Origin: JAHEDH01 sp963745865
GTDB lineage: Bacteria; Actinomycetota; Acidimicrobiia; Spongiisociales; ZC4RG35
Assembly (NCBI GenBank): GCA_963745865.1
Contig: CAVUYZ010000012.1
Location: 1-64,000, forward strand
Direction: 5' to 3'
Length of the DNA stretch: 64,000 nucleotides
Position numbers and translations under genes: made by a program. Shown in pieces: positions 1-8,313 of the stretch (position 1 is the stretch's first letter; every line of letters begins with the position of its first letter). The notes beneath the pieces are model-generated. The model was given only the letters and a program-made list of their open reading frames with translations, ran no database searches and was not told the origin of the DNA.

Positions 1-416
1 TCCAGCACCGGATTCGACTGGAACAGAAGAACCTCGACACGGGTGCCGTGTGGGGCTTTGCCCGCAACCTCCAGCCGGAGATGACTGTCGTACACGTAGA
101 CGACTGGTTGAATCATCTCGCCCTCATAGACCCCCGACAGCCAGGCCACCGGCTGGCCGTTCCACGGCACCGGTATCCCGCACAGTGTCGGATCAGGGTT
201 GTCTTCGAAGGGAATGTCCGGAACGTCGGAGCTCCGGTTCTCGGCGATGAATTGCTCGGAGAACTCGGAGGCAGTCGCGGCCGTGCCGTCGAAGGCGAAT
301 GTCTCGCTCGGCACAGCCCGGACCTCAGCGAAACCCGACACGAACGCAACGATTCCGAGAACGGAGAGGATCATGAAGAGCGTCACTCGTTGGCGTTTCT
401 TCGGAGCCTCGTCCAC
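1..416 (-). CDS. Hypothetical membrane-anchored or secreted protein, C-terminus cut by window edge
   Basis: An open leftward frame starts at a GTG at 416 and runs off the window. The start follows a GAGGAA-type ribosome site about five bases upstream. The visible 138 residues have a short basic N-terminus (MDEAPKKRQR), a hydrophobic segment at about residues 11-30 (signal anchor or signal peptide), then a soluble extracytoplasmic region without a motif I recognise. It lies 100 bases downstream of the last sugar permease on the same strand, so it may be the final gene of that operon. Function unknown; that it is a real gene is fairly sure because the frame, signal segment and ribosome site agree. 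Confidence 0.6.
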   Translation of the reverse strand, partial: MDEAPKKRQRVTLFMILSVLGIVAFVSGFAEVRAVPSETFAFDGTAATASEFSEQFIAENRSSDVPDIPFEDNPDPTLCGIPVPWNGQPVAWLSGVYEGEMIQPVVYVYDSHLRLEVAGKAPHGTRVEVLLFQSNPVL

Positions 417-516
417 GGTTCCTCTTCTCGTCGTCTGATCGGTACAACAGTCCCCCGAGCCGTGCCTATTCCGCAGCCGAGAGGCAAGAAGGTCGGATCC
501 CCGAAGATGGCGGAGG

Positions 517-1410
517 TCAGCCTTGGACTGTCCGTGTGAGGCCGCCGATGATGCGCCGCTGAAAGATCAACACGAGGACGATCGGAGGGACGGTGACCAT
601 CACCGATGCGGCCATGAGCAGTCCGAAGAAGCCATCCCCCTGGAAGAAGGCGATCGCCACCGGAACCGTCCGATCGAGCGGCTTGATCGTCGTGAAGGTG
701 AGAGCGAACAGGTACTCGTTCCAGGCTCCGATGAACGCCAACAAGCCCGTCGTGACGAGTGCTGGTACCGCCAGGGGCAGCAACACCAGACGGAACGTCT
801 GAAACGCGGTCGCCCCATCCACCTGCGCCGCCTGGATCAGACCGTCGGGAATCGATCGGAAGTACGAGGTCAACACCCACGCAGTCAGCGGCAGGGAGAA
901 GAGCAAGTACGTGAGCACCATGCTCGGACGCGGCTCGAGGCTCAATGACCGGATGATCGCGTACAGCCCCGTGAGAATGGCGATCTGGGGGAACATGGTC
1001 ATCGACAGGATCGCGTACAACGACGCGGTCTTACCTCTGAACCGAAGCTTTCCGAGCGCGAACGCCGCGAATGATCCGACCGCCAGCGCCAACAACGTCA
1101 CCGAGGTCGCCACGACGACCGAGTTGAGCATCGCCCGTCTCAGCCTCTCACTCCGCAGCACGAACTCGTAGTTGCCGGTGAAGAAGCTGATCGCACCCGT
1201 CTCGGGGCTCCTCGGAAGGTAGGTGGCCGGGGTCATCGCCAGCTGGCTCTGCGTCTTGAACGACGACATCACCATCCAGTAGAACGGGAAGACCAGATAC
1301 GCAGCGATCACGGCCAGCAGCAGATAGAAGCCGACCCGCTTGATCCGCTTCCGGATGAGCACGCTACGGGCCGCCCGTACGACCGTCGACTGATCGCGGA
1401 CGGCTGTCAT
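517..1410 (-). CDS. Carbohydrate ABC transporter permease, MalG type
   Basis: A 297-residue inner-membrane permease of the binding-protein-dependent sugar importer family (MalG/LacG-like). About six hydrophobic segments are visible, the first at residues 23-43. The cytoplasmic EAA loop that contacts the ATPase reads AAQVDGATAFQTF near residue 200. The chosen ATG at 1410 follows GGGAGGTG at suitable spacing; a longer in-frame start at 1521 lacks such support. It is a close paralogue of the next upstream gene (1590-2502), matching over long stretches such as RSPETGAISFF and LYAILSMTMFPQIA, so it arose by tandem duplication. It is the last permease of the operon read leftward from the binding protein at 5040. 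Substrate unknown. Confidence 0.9.
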   Translation of the reverse strand: MTAVRDQSTVVRAARSVLIRKRIKRVGFYLLLAVIAAYLVFPFYWMVMSSFKTQSQLAMTPATYLPRSPETGAISFFTGNYEFVLRSERLRRAMLNSVVVATSVTLLALAVGSFAAFALGKLRFRGKTASLYAILSMTMFPQIAILTGLYAIIRSLSLEPRPSMVLTYLLFSLPLTAWVLTSYFRSIPDGLIQAAQVDGATAFQTFRLVLLPLAVPALVTTGLLAFIGAWNEYLFALTFTTIKPLDRTVPVAIAFFQGDGFFGLLMAASVMVTVPPIVLVLIFQRRIIGGLTRTVQG

Positions 1411-1589
1411 GTGTCGAGCACCTCCCGGTCGGCCTCGACAATCGGCGCGGGTAATGGGAGGCGGTGCGCTCGCAATCCAGCTGCGGCCTCGTGGGGCATT
1501 CCTTCGCGAGGCCGCGCCCACGACAGACGGATCGACGTCAGAACGGACGAACCGATTCCTCGTTCTCCCCCGGCCGTGCCGGGCAGCAC

Positions 1590-2502
1590 TCAGCCCTTGA
1601 CCGCTCCGGTGAGACCGCCGATGATCCTCCGCTGGAAGATCAGCACGAGGATGATCAACGGGATTGTCACCAGGACCGCTGCGGCCATGATCTGTCCGAA
1701 TGGATCCTGTCTGATGTTCTCACCCTGAAACAGCGCGATCGCCACCGGGATCGTCCGATCCGAGGGTTTGATCGTCGTGAAGGTGAGAGCGAACAGGTAC
1801 TCGTTCCATGCACCGACGAACGCCAGCAGACCCGTGGTCACGAGCGCCGGAGCCGTGAGCGGAAGGAGAACCAGCCGGAACGTTTGGAACGGCGGTCGCG
1901 CCATCCACCTGCGCAGCCTGCATCAGGTCGGCGGGTAACGCTCGGAAGAACGCAGTCAACACCCACACCGTGAACGGCAGCGAGAACAGCAGATACGTCA
2001 GAATCATGCTGGTGAGCGGCTCGAGACCCAGCGACCGGATGATCGCATAGAGACCGGTCAGAATCGCGATCTGGGGGAACATCGTCATCGACAGGATCGC
2101 GTACAGCGACAGGGTCTTGCCTCTGAACCGCAGCTTGCCAAGAGCGAACGCCGCGAACGAGCCGATCGCCAGGGCCAGAATCGTCACCGATGTGGCGACG
2201 ATGATCGAATTGACGATTGAGCGTCTGAAGCTGTCACTGTTCATCACTTGCTCGTAGTTCCCCATGAAGAAGCTGATAGCTCCCGTCTCGGGACTTCTGG
2301 GGATGTAGGTGGCGGGCGTCATCGCCAGTTGGTTTTCCGTCTTGAACGACGACATCACGGCCCAGTAGAACGGGAAGACCAAGTACACGGCGATGACGGC
2401 CTGGAGCAGATAGAAGCCGATCCGCTTGATCACCCTCAGGTTCATCGGAGTCCGGGACGACGTCCCGGCCGCCTGTTGCTCGCGAACGGCTGTGTCAGTC
2501 AT
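1590..2502 (-). CDS. Carbohydrate ABC transporter permease, MalG type, reading frame interrupted once
   Basis: Second MalG-type permease, nearly a twin of the gene at 517-1410. The first 200 or so residues read in one frame from the ATG at 2502 through VDGATA. The C-terminal part (FQTFRLVLLPL onward) continues in another frame to the stop at 1590. Aligning the DNA with the twin shows one extra G near 1891 where the twin reads acgcggtcg. Removing it restores the EAA loop and the rest of the membrane protein. Its start overlaps the end of the upstream MalF gene by eight bases, implying translational coupling. It is either a sequencing error or a fresh pseudogene tolerated because the twin persists; error is favoured since many essential genes here carry the same lesion. 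Confidence 0.8.
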
Positions 2503-3604
2503 CGGTGGTCACTCCCAGGAATCGGATGTACAGGACGGCGAACACTGTCAGGAGGGCGAAGATGATCACCGACGAGGCCGATGAGTAGCCCATCCTCTGG
2601 TTGTCGATCAGTTCGTAATACGTGAAGCTGGCCATCGAGAATCGGCTTTGACCCAGCACGATCTGGAACAGGTCGAACACACGCAGCGAGTCGAGGGTGC
2701 GGAACACCAGCGCTACGCCGAGGGTGGGCCGCAGGAGCGGCAACGTGATCTGAGTGAACTGGCGCCACTTGGACGCCCCGTCGACGACCGCGGCCTCGTA
2801 GACGTCGGCCGGGATGAGTTGGAGTCCGGCGAGGAGGAGCAGGGCCATGAACGGCGTCGTCTTCCAGACGTCGATCGCGATCATGGCCGGAAGCTGCCAG
2901 GCGGGATCGGACAGCCAGGCGGTATTGCCGCTGGTACCGAAGAGCTTCTGAAACGTCACGTTGAAGAAGCCGGTCCGGGTAGAGGAGAACATGTACTCCC
3001 ACATCCGTGACGAAACTGCCGTCGGAACGGCCCAGGGAACCAGCATCAGCGCTCGCATCCCACCACGTCCGACGAAGCTTGCGTTCAAGGCGAGGGCGAT
3101 ACCCAGCCCGAGCAATGTCTCGAGTACGACTGCGAGCACTGCGAAGATCGCCGTGTCCCACACGGATCTGATGAAGTCGGAGTCGGTGGCACCGATGACC
3201 CACTTCTGGCCGAAGATCCCGACCTGGAACGCCTCGCGGTATCGCCGGGGCTCACGGGGAAGAACTTCGATCGGTCGTTCGTAGACGGTGTCACCGGTGT
3301 CCGGATCGACCATCTCCTGGCCGGTCTCGGGGTCGATGGCCGGATCAAGCGATCGGACGGTGACACTGAGGAGGTCTTTGTAGTTGTCGAGACCGACGAA
3401 GTCGGTCGTTGCTTCGCTCGCGAACGTCTCGTTCGTCAAGCTGGCGTACACGACCTGACCCAATGGATAGATCAGGATCGCGACCATCAGGATGAAGGTG
3501 GGAGCGATCAACCAATACGCGAGTTTGCGTTCGGAGTCCAGCAGGCTGGGTCCACCGTCGTTCGGCTTCTCCTCGGCTGCCTTGGGTTCGACCACGGTGG
3601 TCAT
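2495..3604 (-). CDS. Carbohydrate ABC transporter permease, MalF type
   Basis: A 369-residue permease with a basic/acidic cytoplasmic N-terminus, a first transmembrane helix at about residues 28-50, then an extracytoplasmic loop of over 100 residues (the P2 loop typical of MalF) before the remaining helices. The EAA loop reads EAAVVDGASKWRQF near residue 272. It would pair with one of the MalG-type proteins downstream to form the translocation pore. No ATP-binding subunit is encoded here, as in many actinobacterial sugar importers that share an MsiK-type ATPase encoded elsewhere (family knowledge). About 100 bases separate it from the binding-protein gene, and that gap holds a strong palindrome. 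Confidence 0.92.
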   Translation of the reverse strand: MTTVVEPKAAEEKPNDGGPSLLDSERKLAYWLIAPTFILMVAILIYPLGQVVYASLTNETFASEATTDFVGLDNYKDLLSVTVRSLDPAIDPETGQEMVDPDTGDTVYERPIEVLPREPRRYREAFQVGIFGQKWVIGATDSDFIRSVWDTAIFAVLAVVLETLLGLGIALALNASFVGRGGMRALMLVPWAVPTAVSSRMWEYMFSSTRTGFFNVTFQKLFGTSGNTAWLSDPAWQLPAMIAIDVWKTTPFMALLLLAGLQLIPADVYEAAVVDGASKWRQFTQITLPLLRPTLGVALVFRTLDSLRVFDLFQIVLGQSRFSMASFTYYELIDNQRMGYSSASSVIIFALLTVFAVLYIRFLGVTTDD

Positions 3605-3659
3605 GGTGTCCGCTTCCTACCGCTCATCCGGTTCATGCCTTTCTTTCGAGAAGAGGGTT

Positions 3660-3687
3660 GAGCGGGGGCCCGATCGGGCCCCCGCTC
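3660..3687 (-). terminator. 28-base perfect palindrome between binding protein and permease genes
   Basis: The interval between the binding-protein stop (3703) and the first permease start (3604) contains a perfect GC-rich palindrome that folds into a 12-bp stem with a GATC loop. No T-run follows on the minus strand. Such hairpins after a binding-protein gene usually end part of the transcription or protect the upstream mRNA, so the binding protein is made in excess over the permeases. That role is inferred from position. Confidence 0.65.
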
Positions 3688-3702
3688 AGTAGTTATTGCT
3701 GT

Positions 3703-5040
3703 CTAGGCAGACGGCAGTCCGGTGATGTCCTCGAGGTCCAACGAAAGTTCCTCGAGCGCGGTCTGCGCATCGCTCTCTCCTGTCAGCACACTGTGCACTG
3801 CGTTGAAGAAGGCAACCGATGCCTCGTTGTAGTTCGGCGCAGTCACCGTGCTCGGCCGTGCAACGGCGTTGGTGAACACGTCGAACAGGTCGCCGAAGAA
3901 CGGGTTCGCTGCGAGGACGTCTGCGTCCTGATAGAGCGACTCGATCGTCGGGAGCAACGACACCTCGATGGCGTTCTTCTTCTGGCCTTCCTCGGAAGCA
4001 AGGTACAGAGCGAAGTCAGCCGCCTCTTGCGGGTGCTCGGAGTACTTCGAGACTGCGAGCTGCCAACCACCGAGGGTTCCAGCGGGTGATCCGCCGGGTC
4101 CTGCAGGCAGCGGGCTGACTGTCACGAGTCCCTTGATGGCCGAGTCATCGGCCTGTGCCAGTGAGTAGGCGTATGGCCAGTTGCGGTGGAAGGCGGCGTT
4201 GCCTGCCTGCCACACGGCCCGGGAGTCCTCTTCGGTCCATCCGGTCACGCCCGATGGGGAGATCCCACCGATCCACGACGCAGCACGATCGATCGCCGCA
4301 ACAGCATCGGGGTTGTTGATGGTGATCACGCCGTCTTCGACGATTTCACCGCCACCGTGCGACTTGACCCACTCGAGGGCGTCACAGGTGAGACCCTCGT
4401 AGGCGTTGCCCTGCCAGACGAAACCGACGAAGTCGGGGTTGTCAGCGCTCTCGCCCTCGGTGATGGTCGTTGCCATTTCCTCGAGCTCGTCCCAGGTTGC
4501 GGGCGGCCCGTCGTATCCGTACTTCTCGAGCAGGTCGGAACGGGAGTAGAGCAGACCGGCGTCCGTGTAATACGGGATGCCCTTCAGCTCTCCGTCGACC
4601 GTGTTGTTGTCCACGATCGCCGGGAAGTGGTCACCCGAGACTTCGGCTGCGCCGTACTGGTTCAGGTCGACGAGATGCTCGGCGAGGTCGCCGGGCCAGA
4701 TCACGTCGATGTTGAGAACGTCGAGTTCGGACGACTGCGCCTCGAAGGTCTGCAGATACGTACCGAAGAGATCGGTGGCGCTGTTCGGGCCCTCGATGAG
4801 GTCGATCTTGATTCCTGGGTTGCGCTCTTCGTAGGTCGCAGCGAGTTCCTGTGATGACTCATTGGCAACGCCGCCGAAGATCCAGGTGATGGTGATCTCG
4901 TCACCGCTGGTGTCTCCGCCGGCAGTTGTTGTGGTCGCGCCTGTGTCTCCGCCGTCTCCGGCATCGTCATCAGACCCGCAGGCAGTGACCACCAGCACGA
5001 ATGCCAGTAGTAGCGCCAATCGCGAGAATGTTTTCTTCAC
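3703..5040 (-). CDS. Extracellular sugar-binding lipoprotein of ABC importer (family 1)
   Basis: A 445-residue solute-binding protein. The N-terminus has a KK start, a hydrophobic stretch and the lipobox VVTAC, predicting lipid anchoring at Cys21, followed by an acidic and Thr/Gly-rich linker (to about residue 48) and a type I sugar-binding fold. Motifs such as YYTDAGLLYSR and GGWQLAVSKYSEHPQEAADF are typical of the MalE/UgpB-like family. The start is a GTG at 5040 preceded by GAGGGAG. It is the first gene of the importer operon; the 220 bases upstream (5041-5261) must hold the promoter, but I could not fix its elements or a clear LacI-type operator. Substrate unknown. Confidence 0.93.
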   Translation of the reverse strand: MKKTFSRLALLLAFVLVVTACGSDDDAGDGGDTGATTTTAGGDTSGDEITITWIFGGVANESSQELAATYEERNPGIKIDLIEGPNSATDLFGTYLQTFEAQSSELDVLNIDVIWPGDLAEHLVDLNQYGAAEVSGDHFPAIVDNNTVDGELKGIPYYTDAGLLYSRSDLLEKYGYDGPPATWDELEEMATTITEGESADNPDFVGFVWQGNAYEGLTCDALEWVKSHGGGEIVEDGVITINNPDAVAAIDRAASWIGGISPSGVTGWTEEDSRAVWQAGNAAFHRNWPYAYSLAQADDSAIKGLVTVSPLPAGPGGSPAGTLGGWQLAVSKYSEHPQEAADFALYLASEEGQKKNAIEVSLLPTIESLYQDADVLAANPFFGDLFDVFTNAVARPSTVTAPNYNEASVAFFNAVHSVLTGESDAQTALEELSLDLEDITGLPSA

Positions 5041-5261
5041 GCTATTTCTCCCTCGTATTGAAGTCAGTTTTCTGTTTCAGCGTATCGACGGCTTCGTGAA
5101 TTTCCCCCACGGCAGCCGGACCGCTCAATCGAAGCGTAGAAACTCAACAACCTGATTGTGGGAAAAAGCCCCGGATATTTCCCCCCGAGTCGATCGCTTC
5201 GCACCCTGGATTTCGGCTATCTCACGAGCCGGGACGGTGGCCGTTTCGGCTCACGGTGCGT

Positions 5262-5978
5262 CTACCAGGCCAGGCCCCCATCGGAATTGATCAGCTGGCG
5301 ATTGATCCACCTGCCGTCCTCCGAGCACAAGAAGCGCACGAGGCGAGCGCAGTCATCCGGGTTCCCAACACGCGGTTGGAGGTTGCGCTCGAGAACCGCC
5401 TCGACGATTTCGTCCGACATCCACCCGGTGTCGGTGGCGCCGGGGTTGATCACATTCGCCGTGACCCCGAGCGGAGCGAGTTCGACAGCTGCTGCGAGGA
5501 CGATGCGATCGAGTGCGCCCTTGCTCACCCCGTACGGGAGGTTTCCGACCGTGTGGTCGCTGGTGATGGCGATGATCCGACCAGTGCCGGCGGGACCCGG
5601 GAACTGGTCGGCGAACGCCTTGATCAATAGCCACGACGCCCTGGCGTTCACGGCAATGTGAGCATCGAAACTCTCGACCGTCGTACTGGCGATGTCGCTG
5701 TCACGCGACTCGGCATGACACATGACGAGCGCAGTGATCGGGCCGATGCTCCGATGCACGTCGGCCACCAGCGATGCCGGGCCGTCCGGATCGGACAGGT
5801 CCACGTCGAACTGGTTCAGCGGTGCAGCGTCTGAGCCCCACGGCATGGTTTGGTCGTAGCCGCTCCGACCGGCCGTGGCGACGGTCCAGCCGTCGGCTTC
5901 GAGGATGGATGTGACGGCGGCGCCGATCCCGATTGCTCGGCTCACGCCGGTCACGAGCGCTACCGGTGCATCGATCAC
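5262..5978 (-). CDS. Short-chain dehydrogenase/reductase
   Basis: A 238-residue classical SDR. The N-terminal Rossmann cofactor site reads TGVSRAIGIGA (residues 10-20), a variant of the TGxxxGIG motif. The NAG-like motif appears as NARASW. The catalytic part is a Ser in ITSDHTVG followed by Tyr and Lys in PYGVSKGAL. The C-terminal PG motif is NPGATDTGW. The GTG start at 5978 gives a normal SDR length. It lies upstream of the sugar importer on the same strand but 220 bases away, so co-transcription is uncertain. Substrate cannot be told; a 3-oxoacyl or sugar/alcohol reductase is possible. Confidence 0.88.
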   Translation of the reverse strand: MIDAPVALVTGVSRAIGIGAAVTSILEADGWTVATAGRSGYDQTMPWGSDAAPLNQFDVDLSDPDGPASLVADVHRSIGPITALVMCHAESRDSDIASTTVESFDAHIAVNARASWLLIKAFADQFPGPAGTGRIIAITSDHTVGNLPYGVSKGALDRIVLAAAVELAPLGVTANVINPGATDTGWMSDEIVEAVLERNLQPRVGNPDDCARLVRFLCSEDGRWINRQLINSDGGLAW

Positions 5979-6052
5979 GCCACAACGCTACTTGGGGTCA
6001 CGCCAGCAACGGCGGGTAACGGTGGATGATGGCTTCGACTGAGGCTCGGTTC

Positions 6053-6144
6053 TGGCGGAGGGGGAGGGATTCGAACCCTCGAAGGGCGTGAACCCTTACT
6101 GCATTTCGAGTGCAGCGCACTAGACCGGCCTATGCGACCCCTCC
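6053..6144 (-). tRNA. tRNA-Ser (anticodon CGA)
   Basis: On the minus strand the gene begins GGAGGGGTCGCAT and ends CCCCTCC-G-CCA, with a perfect 7-bp acceptor stem. The anticodon stem CTGCA/TGCAG encloses the loop CTCGAAA, giving CGA. The long variable arm and the T-loop TTCGAAT fit a class II serine tRNA, and CCA is encoded. It is almost identical outside the anticodon arm to the next tRNA at 6220-6311, so the two are a tandem duplicate pair. Confidence 0.95.
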
Positions 6145-6219
6145 TCGAAGATGTCAGGCTACCGGCTGTCATCCGGCGTCCAAACGGCGACGAACAGCAG
6201 GGCCGGAGCCTCACATCGT

Positions 6220-6311
6220 TGGCGGAGGGGGAGGGATTTGAACCCTCGAAGGGCGTGAACCCTTACAGCATTTCCAATGCTGCGCACTAGACCGGACTAT
6301 GCGACCCCTCC
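6220..6311 (-). tRNA. tRNA-Ser (anticodon GGA)
   Basis: Minus-strand class II tRNA with a GGAGGGG/CCCCTCC acceptor stem, anticodon stem CAGCA/TGCTG, loop TTGGAAA (anticodon GGA), long variable arm and encoded CCA. It sits 75 bases from the tRNA-Ser(CGA) gene and shares nearly all of its body with it. It ends only 62 bases before the start of tadA, on the opposite strand. Confidence 0.95.
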
Positions 6312-6373
6312 GGGCACTCGAGCTGTCAGCCGAGCGGCCGCGTAGAGTACCGACTTCCCGCAGAAGAGACCAG

Positions 6374-6835
6374 ATGAGCAGTGACCCTCAGAGCTTCGAA
6401 CCGTGGATGCGTCTGGCCCTCGACGAGGCGGCCAGCGCACCCGATCACGGCGATGTTCCGATCGGTGCCGTTCTGGTCGACCCGGACGGTGCCGTGGTCG
6501 CATCCGATCACAATCGACGCGAAGAGTTGGCCGACGCGACCGCCCATGCCGAGATGCTCGTTCTGGCAGCCGCGGCCGGAGGCGACAATTGGCGGCTGAT
6601 CGACCACACCCTCGTCGTGACACTCGAGCCGTGCGCCATGTGCGCCGGCGCCGCACAGCAGGCCCGGCTGGGTCGAATCGTCTATGGCTCCGCCGACATG
6701 AAAGCGGGAGCGTGCTGGTCGCTGTACAACATCCCGCAGGACGCGAGGCTGAACCATCGGGTCGAGCTCACTGCTGGCGTTCTCGCCGACGAGTGCTCGG
6801 CACTACTCCGTGGGTTCTTCGCCGAGCGTCGCTGA
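6374..6835 (+). CDS. tadA: tRNA adenosine(34) deaminase TadA
   Basis: A 153-residue zinc deaminase that would convert wobble adenosine 34 of tRNA-Arg(ACG) to inosine. The catalytic motif HAEMLVL supplies the zinc-binding His and proton-shuttling Glu, and EPCAMCAGA supplies the two zinc Cys residues. Length matches TadA (about 150-170). I chose the ATG at 6374 (MSSDPQSFEPW) since a longer start would overlap the serine tRNA. It could be another cytidine/deoxycytidylate-type deaminase, but the PCAMC form and neighbouring tRNA genes favour TadA. Confidence 0.9.
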   Translation: MSSDPQSFEPWMRLALDEAASAPDHGDVPIGAVLVDPDGAVVASDHNRREELADATAHAEMLVLAAAAGGDNWRLIDHTLVVTLEPCAMCAGAAQQARLGRIVYGSADMKAGACWSLYNIPQDARLNHRVELTAGVLADECSALLRGFFAERR

Positions 6836-6894
6836 CGTTTCGGCTTGGTGATGCAGCCGTCGGGTCCCGTACACTTTGAGCCTCGCCCTTCGGG

Positions 6895-7025
6895 GTGGGC
6901 GTTCGTCAGAGCGCGGGTCCTGCGCAGCGGGACACTGTGAATCGGGTCAGGTCCGGAAGGAAGCAGCTCTAAACAGTTTGTCCTGGGTGCCGCAGGGGTG
7001 CCTGGCTCGTACGGCGAACGCCCTC
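6895..7025 (+). ncRNA. ffs: Signal recognition particle RNA, small bacterial type
   Basis: The hallmark apical domain GGTCAGGTCCGGAAGGAAGC occurs at 6945-6964, followed by the matching arm ending in GGGTGCCGCAGGGGTGCC. The outer stem GGGCGTTCG (6897-6905) pairs exactly with CGAACGCCC (7015-7023), fixing the ends to within a few bases. The RNA scaffolds Ffh for co-translational membrane targeting. Immediately after it CGCCCTCC/GGAGGGCG (7019-7036) can form a terminator-like hairpin that overlaps the 3' arm. Confidence 0.93.
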
Positions 7026-7039
7026 CCCGGAGGGCGACT

Positions 7040-7092
7040 CCGTTCTTGTCAGCCAGGCGTGGCCAGATTGCCGTCAACCTGACAAGAACGGG
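7040..7092. repeat. Dispersed inverted-repeat element, copy 1
   Basis: About 53 bases bounded by CCGTTCTTGTCAG and its complement CTGACAAGAACGG, with a conserved interior around TTGACGGC (minus strand). A second copy lies at 21886-21940 in the same orientation. Here it separates the SRP RNA from a convergent lipoprotein gene and could end transcription from both sides. The shared interior, not only the arms, argues for a mobile or REP-like element rather than chance terminators. Confidence 0.65.
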
Positions 7093-7093
7093 A

Positions 7094-7687
7094 TCAGCCC
7101 TCGACGATGCGGGCGGCGCGGAGGGCGAAGTCGTCGGTCGAGTCGTCGAACAGAGCCTGGGCGGCGGCAGCCAGGGCCGCGGCCGCGTCGATGCCCTCCT
7201 CCCTCGCCAACGCAAACAGCCCATCCAGTCGAGCCTCGTACTCGGGGTCGAAGTCCGAGGCGACGACCACCCCCGAGTCATCGAGCGCGATGAACCTGGC
7301 ATCGAAATCGATCAACAGTTCCTGGGTCTGATCGAGCAACGGGATCAGCATGATCACCAGCTCGGTCGCCGGATCCAGCACGAGGGCGAGCGCCCCTCGC
7401 GCCACAGGGTCCCGGACGAATCGGACACTCTCCGCCTGGCGGGGGTCCGTATAGGTTCCGTACAGGTCGACGTCGGCTGACGGGATGACGAAGGCATCGA
7501 TCCGGTTCTCGGTCGACGCCACGAACCCGTACCGATCCTTGCTCACCGGCTCGACCACCCCGGCCTCCGCTCCCATCACCTGGGTCGTCGCACGCAGATC
7601 GTCGACCAGCGAGTCATTGGAGCTACCTCCACCGCAGGCCCCGACGATCAGTGCCACCACCGCGAACACGGTGATCCGGCTGCTCAC
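7094..7687 (-). CDS. Hypothetical lipoprotein
   Basis: A 197-residue protein with the signal sequence VSSRITVFAVVALIVGAC followed by Gly-Gly-Gly-Ser, a clear lipobox (VGAC) predicting a lipid-anchored extracytoplasmic protein. The rest is acidic and Ala-rich toward the C-terminus, with no domain I recognise. The GTG start at 7687 overlaps the stop of menG as GTGA, so the two are translationally coupled; an in-frame start further upstream at 7735 would lie inside menG. Function unknown. Confidence 0.72.
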   Translation of the reverse strand: MSSRITVFAVVALIVGACGGGSSNDSLVDDLRATTQVMGAEAGVVEPVSKDRYGFVASTENRIDAFVIPSADVDLYGTYTDPRQAESVRFVRDPVARGALALVLDPATELVIMLIPLLDQTQELLIDFDARFIALDDSGVVVASDFDPEYEARLDGLFALAREEGIDAAAALAAAAQALFDDSTDDFALRAARIVEG

Positions 7688-8313
7688 TTGACGAGGACGA
7701 TCCCGTAGACGAAGCCGAACGGCCCCATGCGCCACACCCGCTCGATCTCGAGGGGTCCGCCGTCATACAACTCCTCGGGAGGTGCCAGCTTGTCGAGCGA
7801 CCGATGGAGATACCAATAGTCGGCAGGAGCCCGGGCAATCAGCCCCGCCAGCGGCAGTGCGATGGCCGAGCCGACCCGGTGGAGCATCCTGAGAAGCGGA
7901 TTGCGGGGCCTCGACAGATCGACGATGACGGCCTTGCCCCCGTCCCGCAGCACCCGATGAATCTCGCCGAGCGTCTCGGGGATCGACGTCAGATTGCGGA
8001 ACACGTAGGCGCTGAAGACTCCGTCGAACGAACCGTCATCGAAGGGCATTCGCTCGCCGATCGCCACCACCCGGTCCCTGATCGGGGACAGAGCGAGCAT
8101 CGGCTGGACCGGGTCGAGCGCGACCACGTCGAATCCTGCCAACACCGGATCGGCCGCGCCGGTCCCACTGCCGAGATCGAGGACCCTGCCGGGAGGGAGG
8201 TGGGCAACCCCCGTTCGCCGCCACGCCTGCTCCCGCCCGAACGACAGGATGCGGTTGATGAGGTCGTAGCGCCGGGCGATCCGGGCGAAGATCGGATCGG
8301 ACTCCTCGCTCAT
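7684..8313 (-). CDS. menG: UbiE/MenG-family methyltransferase, probable demethylmenaquinone methyltransferase
   Basis: A 209-residue class I SAM-dependent methyltransferase. The SAM motif is VLDLGSGTGAADPVL (about residues 37-51), followed by motifs around ALDPVQPML, MPFDDGSFDGVFSAYVFRN and HRVLRDGGKAVIVDLS. The N-terminal FARIARRYDLINRILSFG matches the UbiE/MenG signature. In actinobacteria the enzyme performs the last methylation in menaquinone synthesis. Its ATG at 8313 overlaps the serS stop (ATGA), and its stop overlaps the lipoprotein start, giving a tight serS-menG-lipoprotein unit. A related SAM methyltransferase with another substrate is possible. Confidence 0.8.
   Translation of the reverse strand: MSEESDPIFARIARRYDLINRILSFGREQAWRRTGVAHLPPGRVLDLGSGTGAADPVLAGFDVVALDPVQPMLALSPIRDRVVAIGERMPFDDGSFDGVFSAYVFRNLTSIPETLGEIHRVLRDGGKAVIVDLSRPRNPLLRMLHRVGSAIALPLAGLIARAPADYWYLHRSLDKLAPPEELYDGGPLEIERVWRMGPFGFVYGIVLVK

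Noticed and set aside
48..539. A 163-codon plus-strand frame at the left edge
   Set aside because: It is antisense to the secreted-protein frame, which has a signal segment and ribosome site; its own translation is Arg/His-rich.
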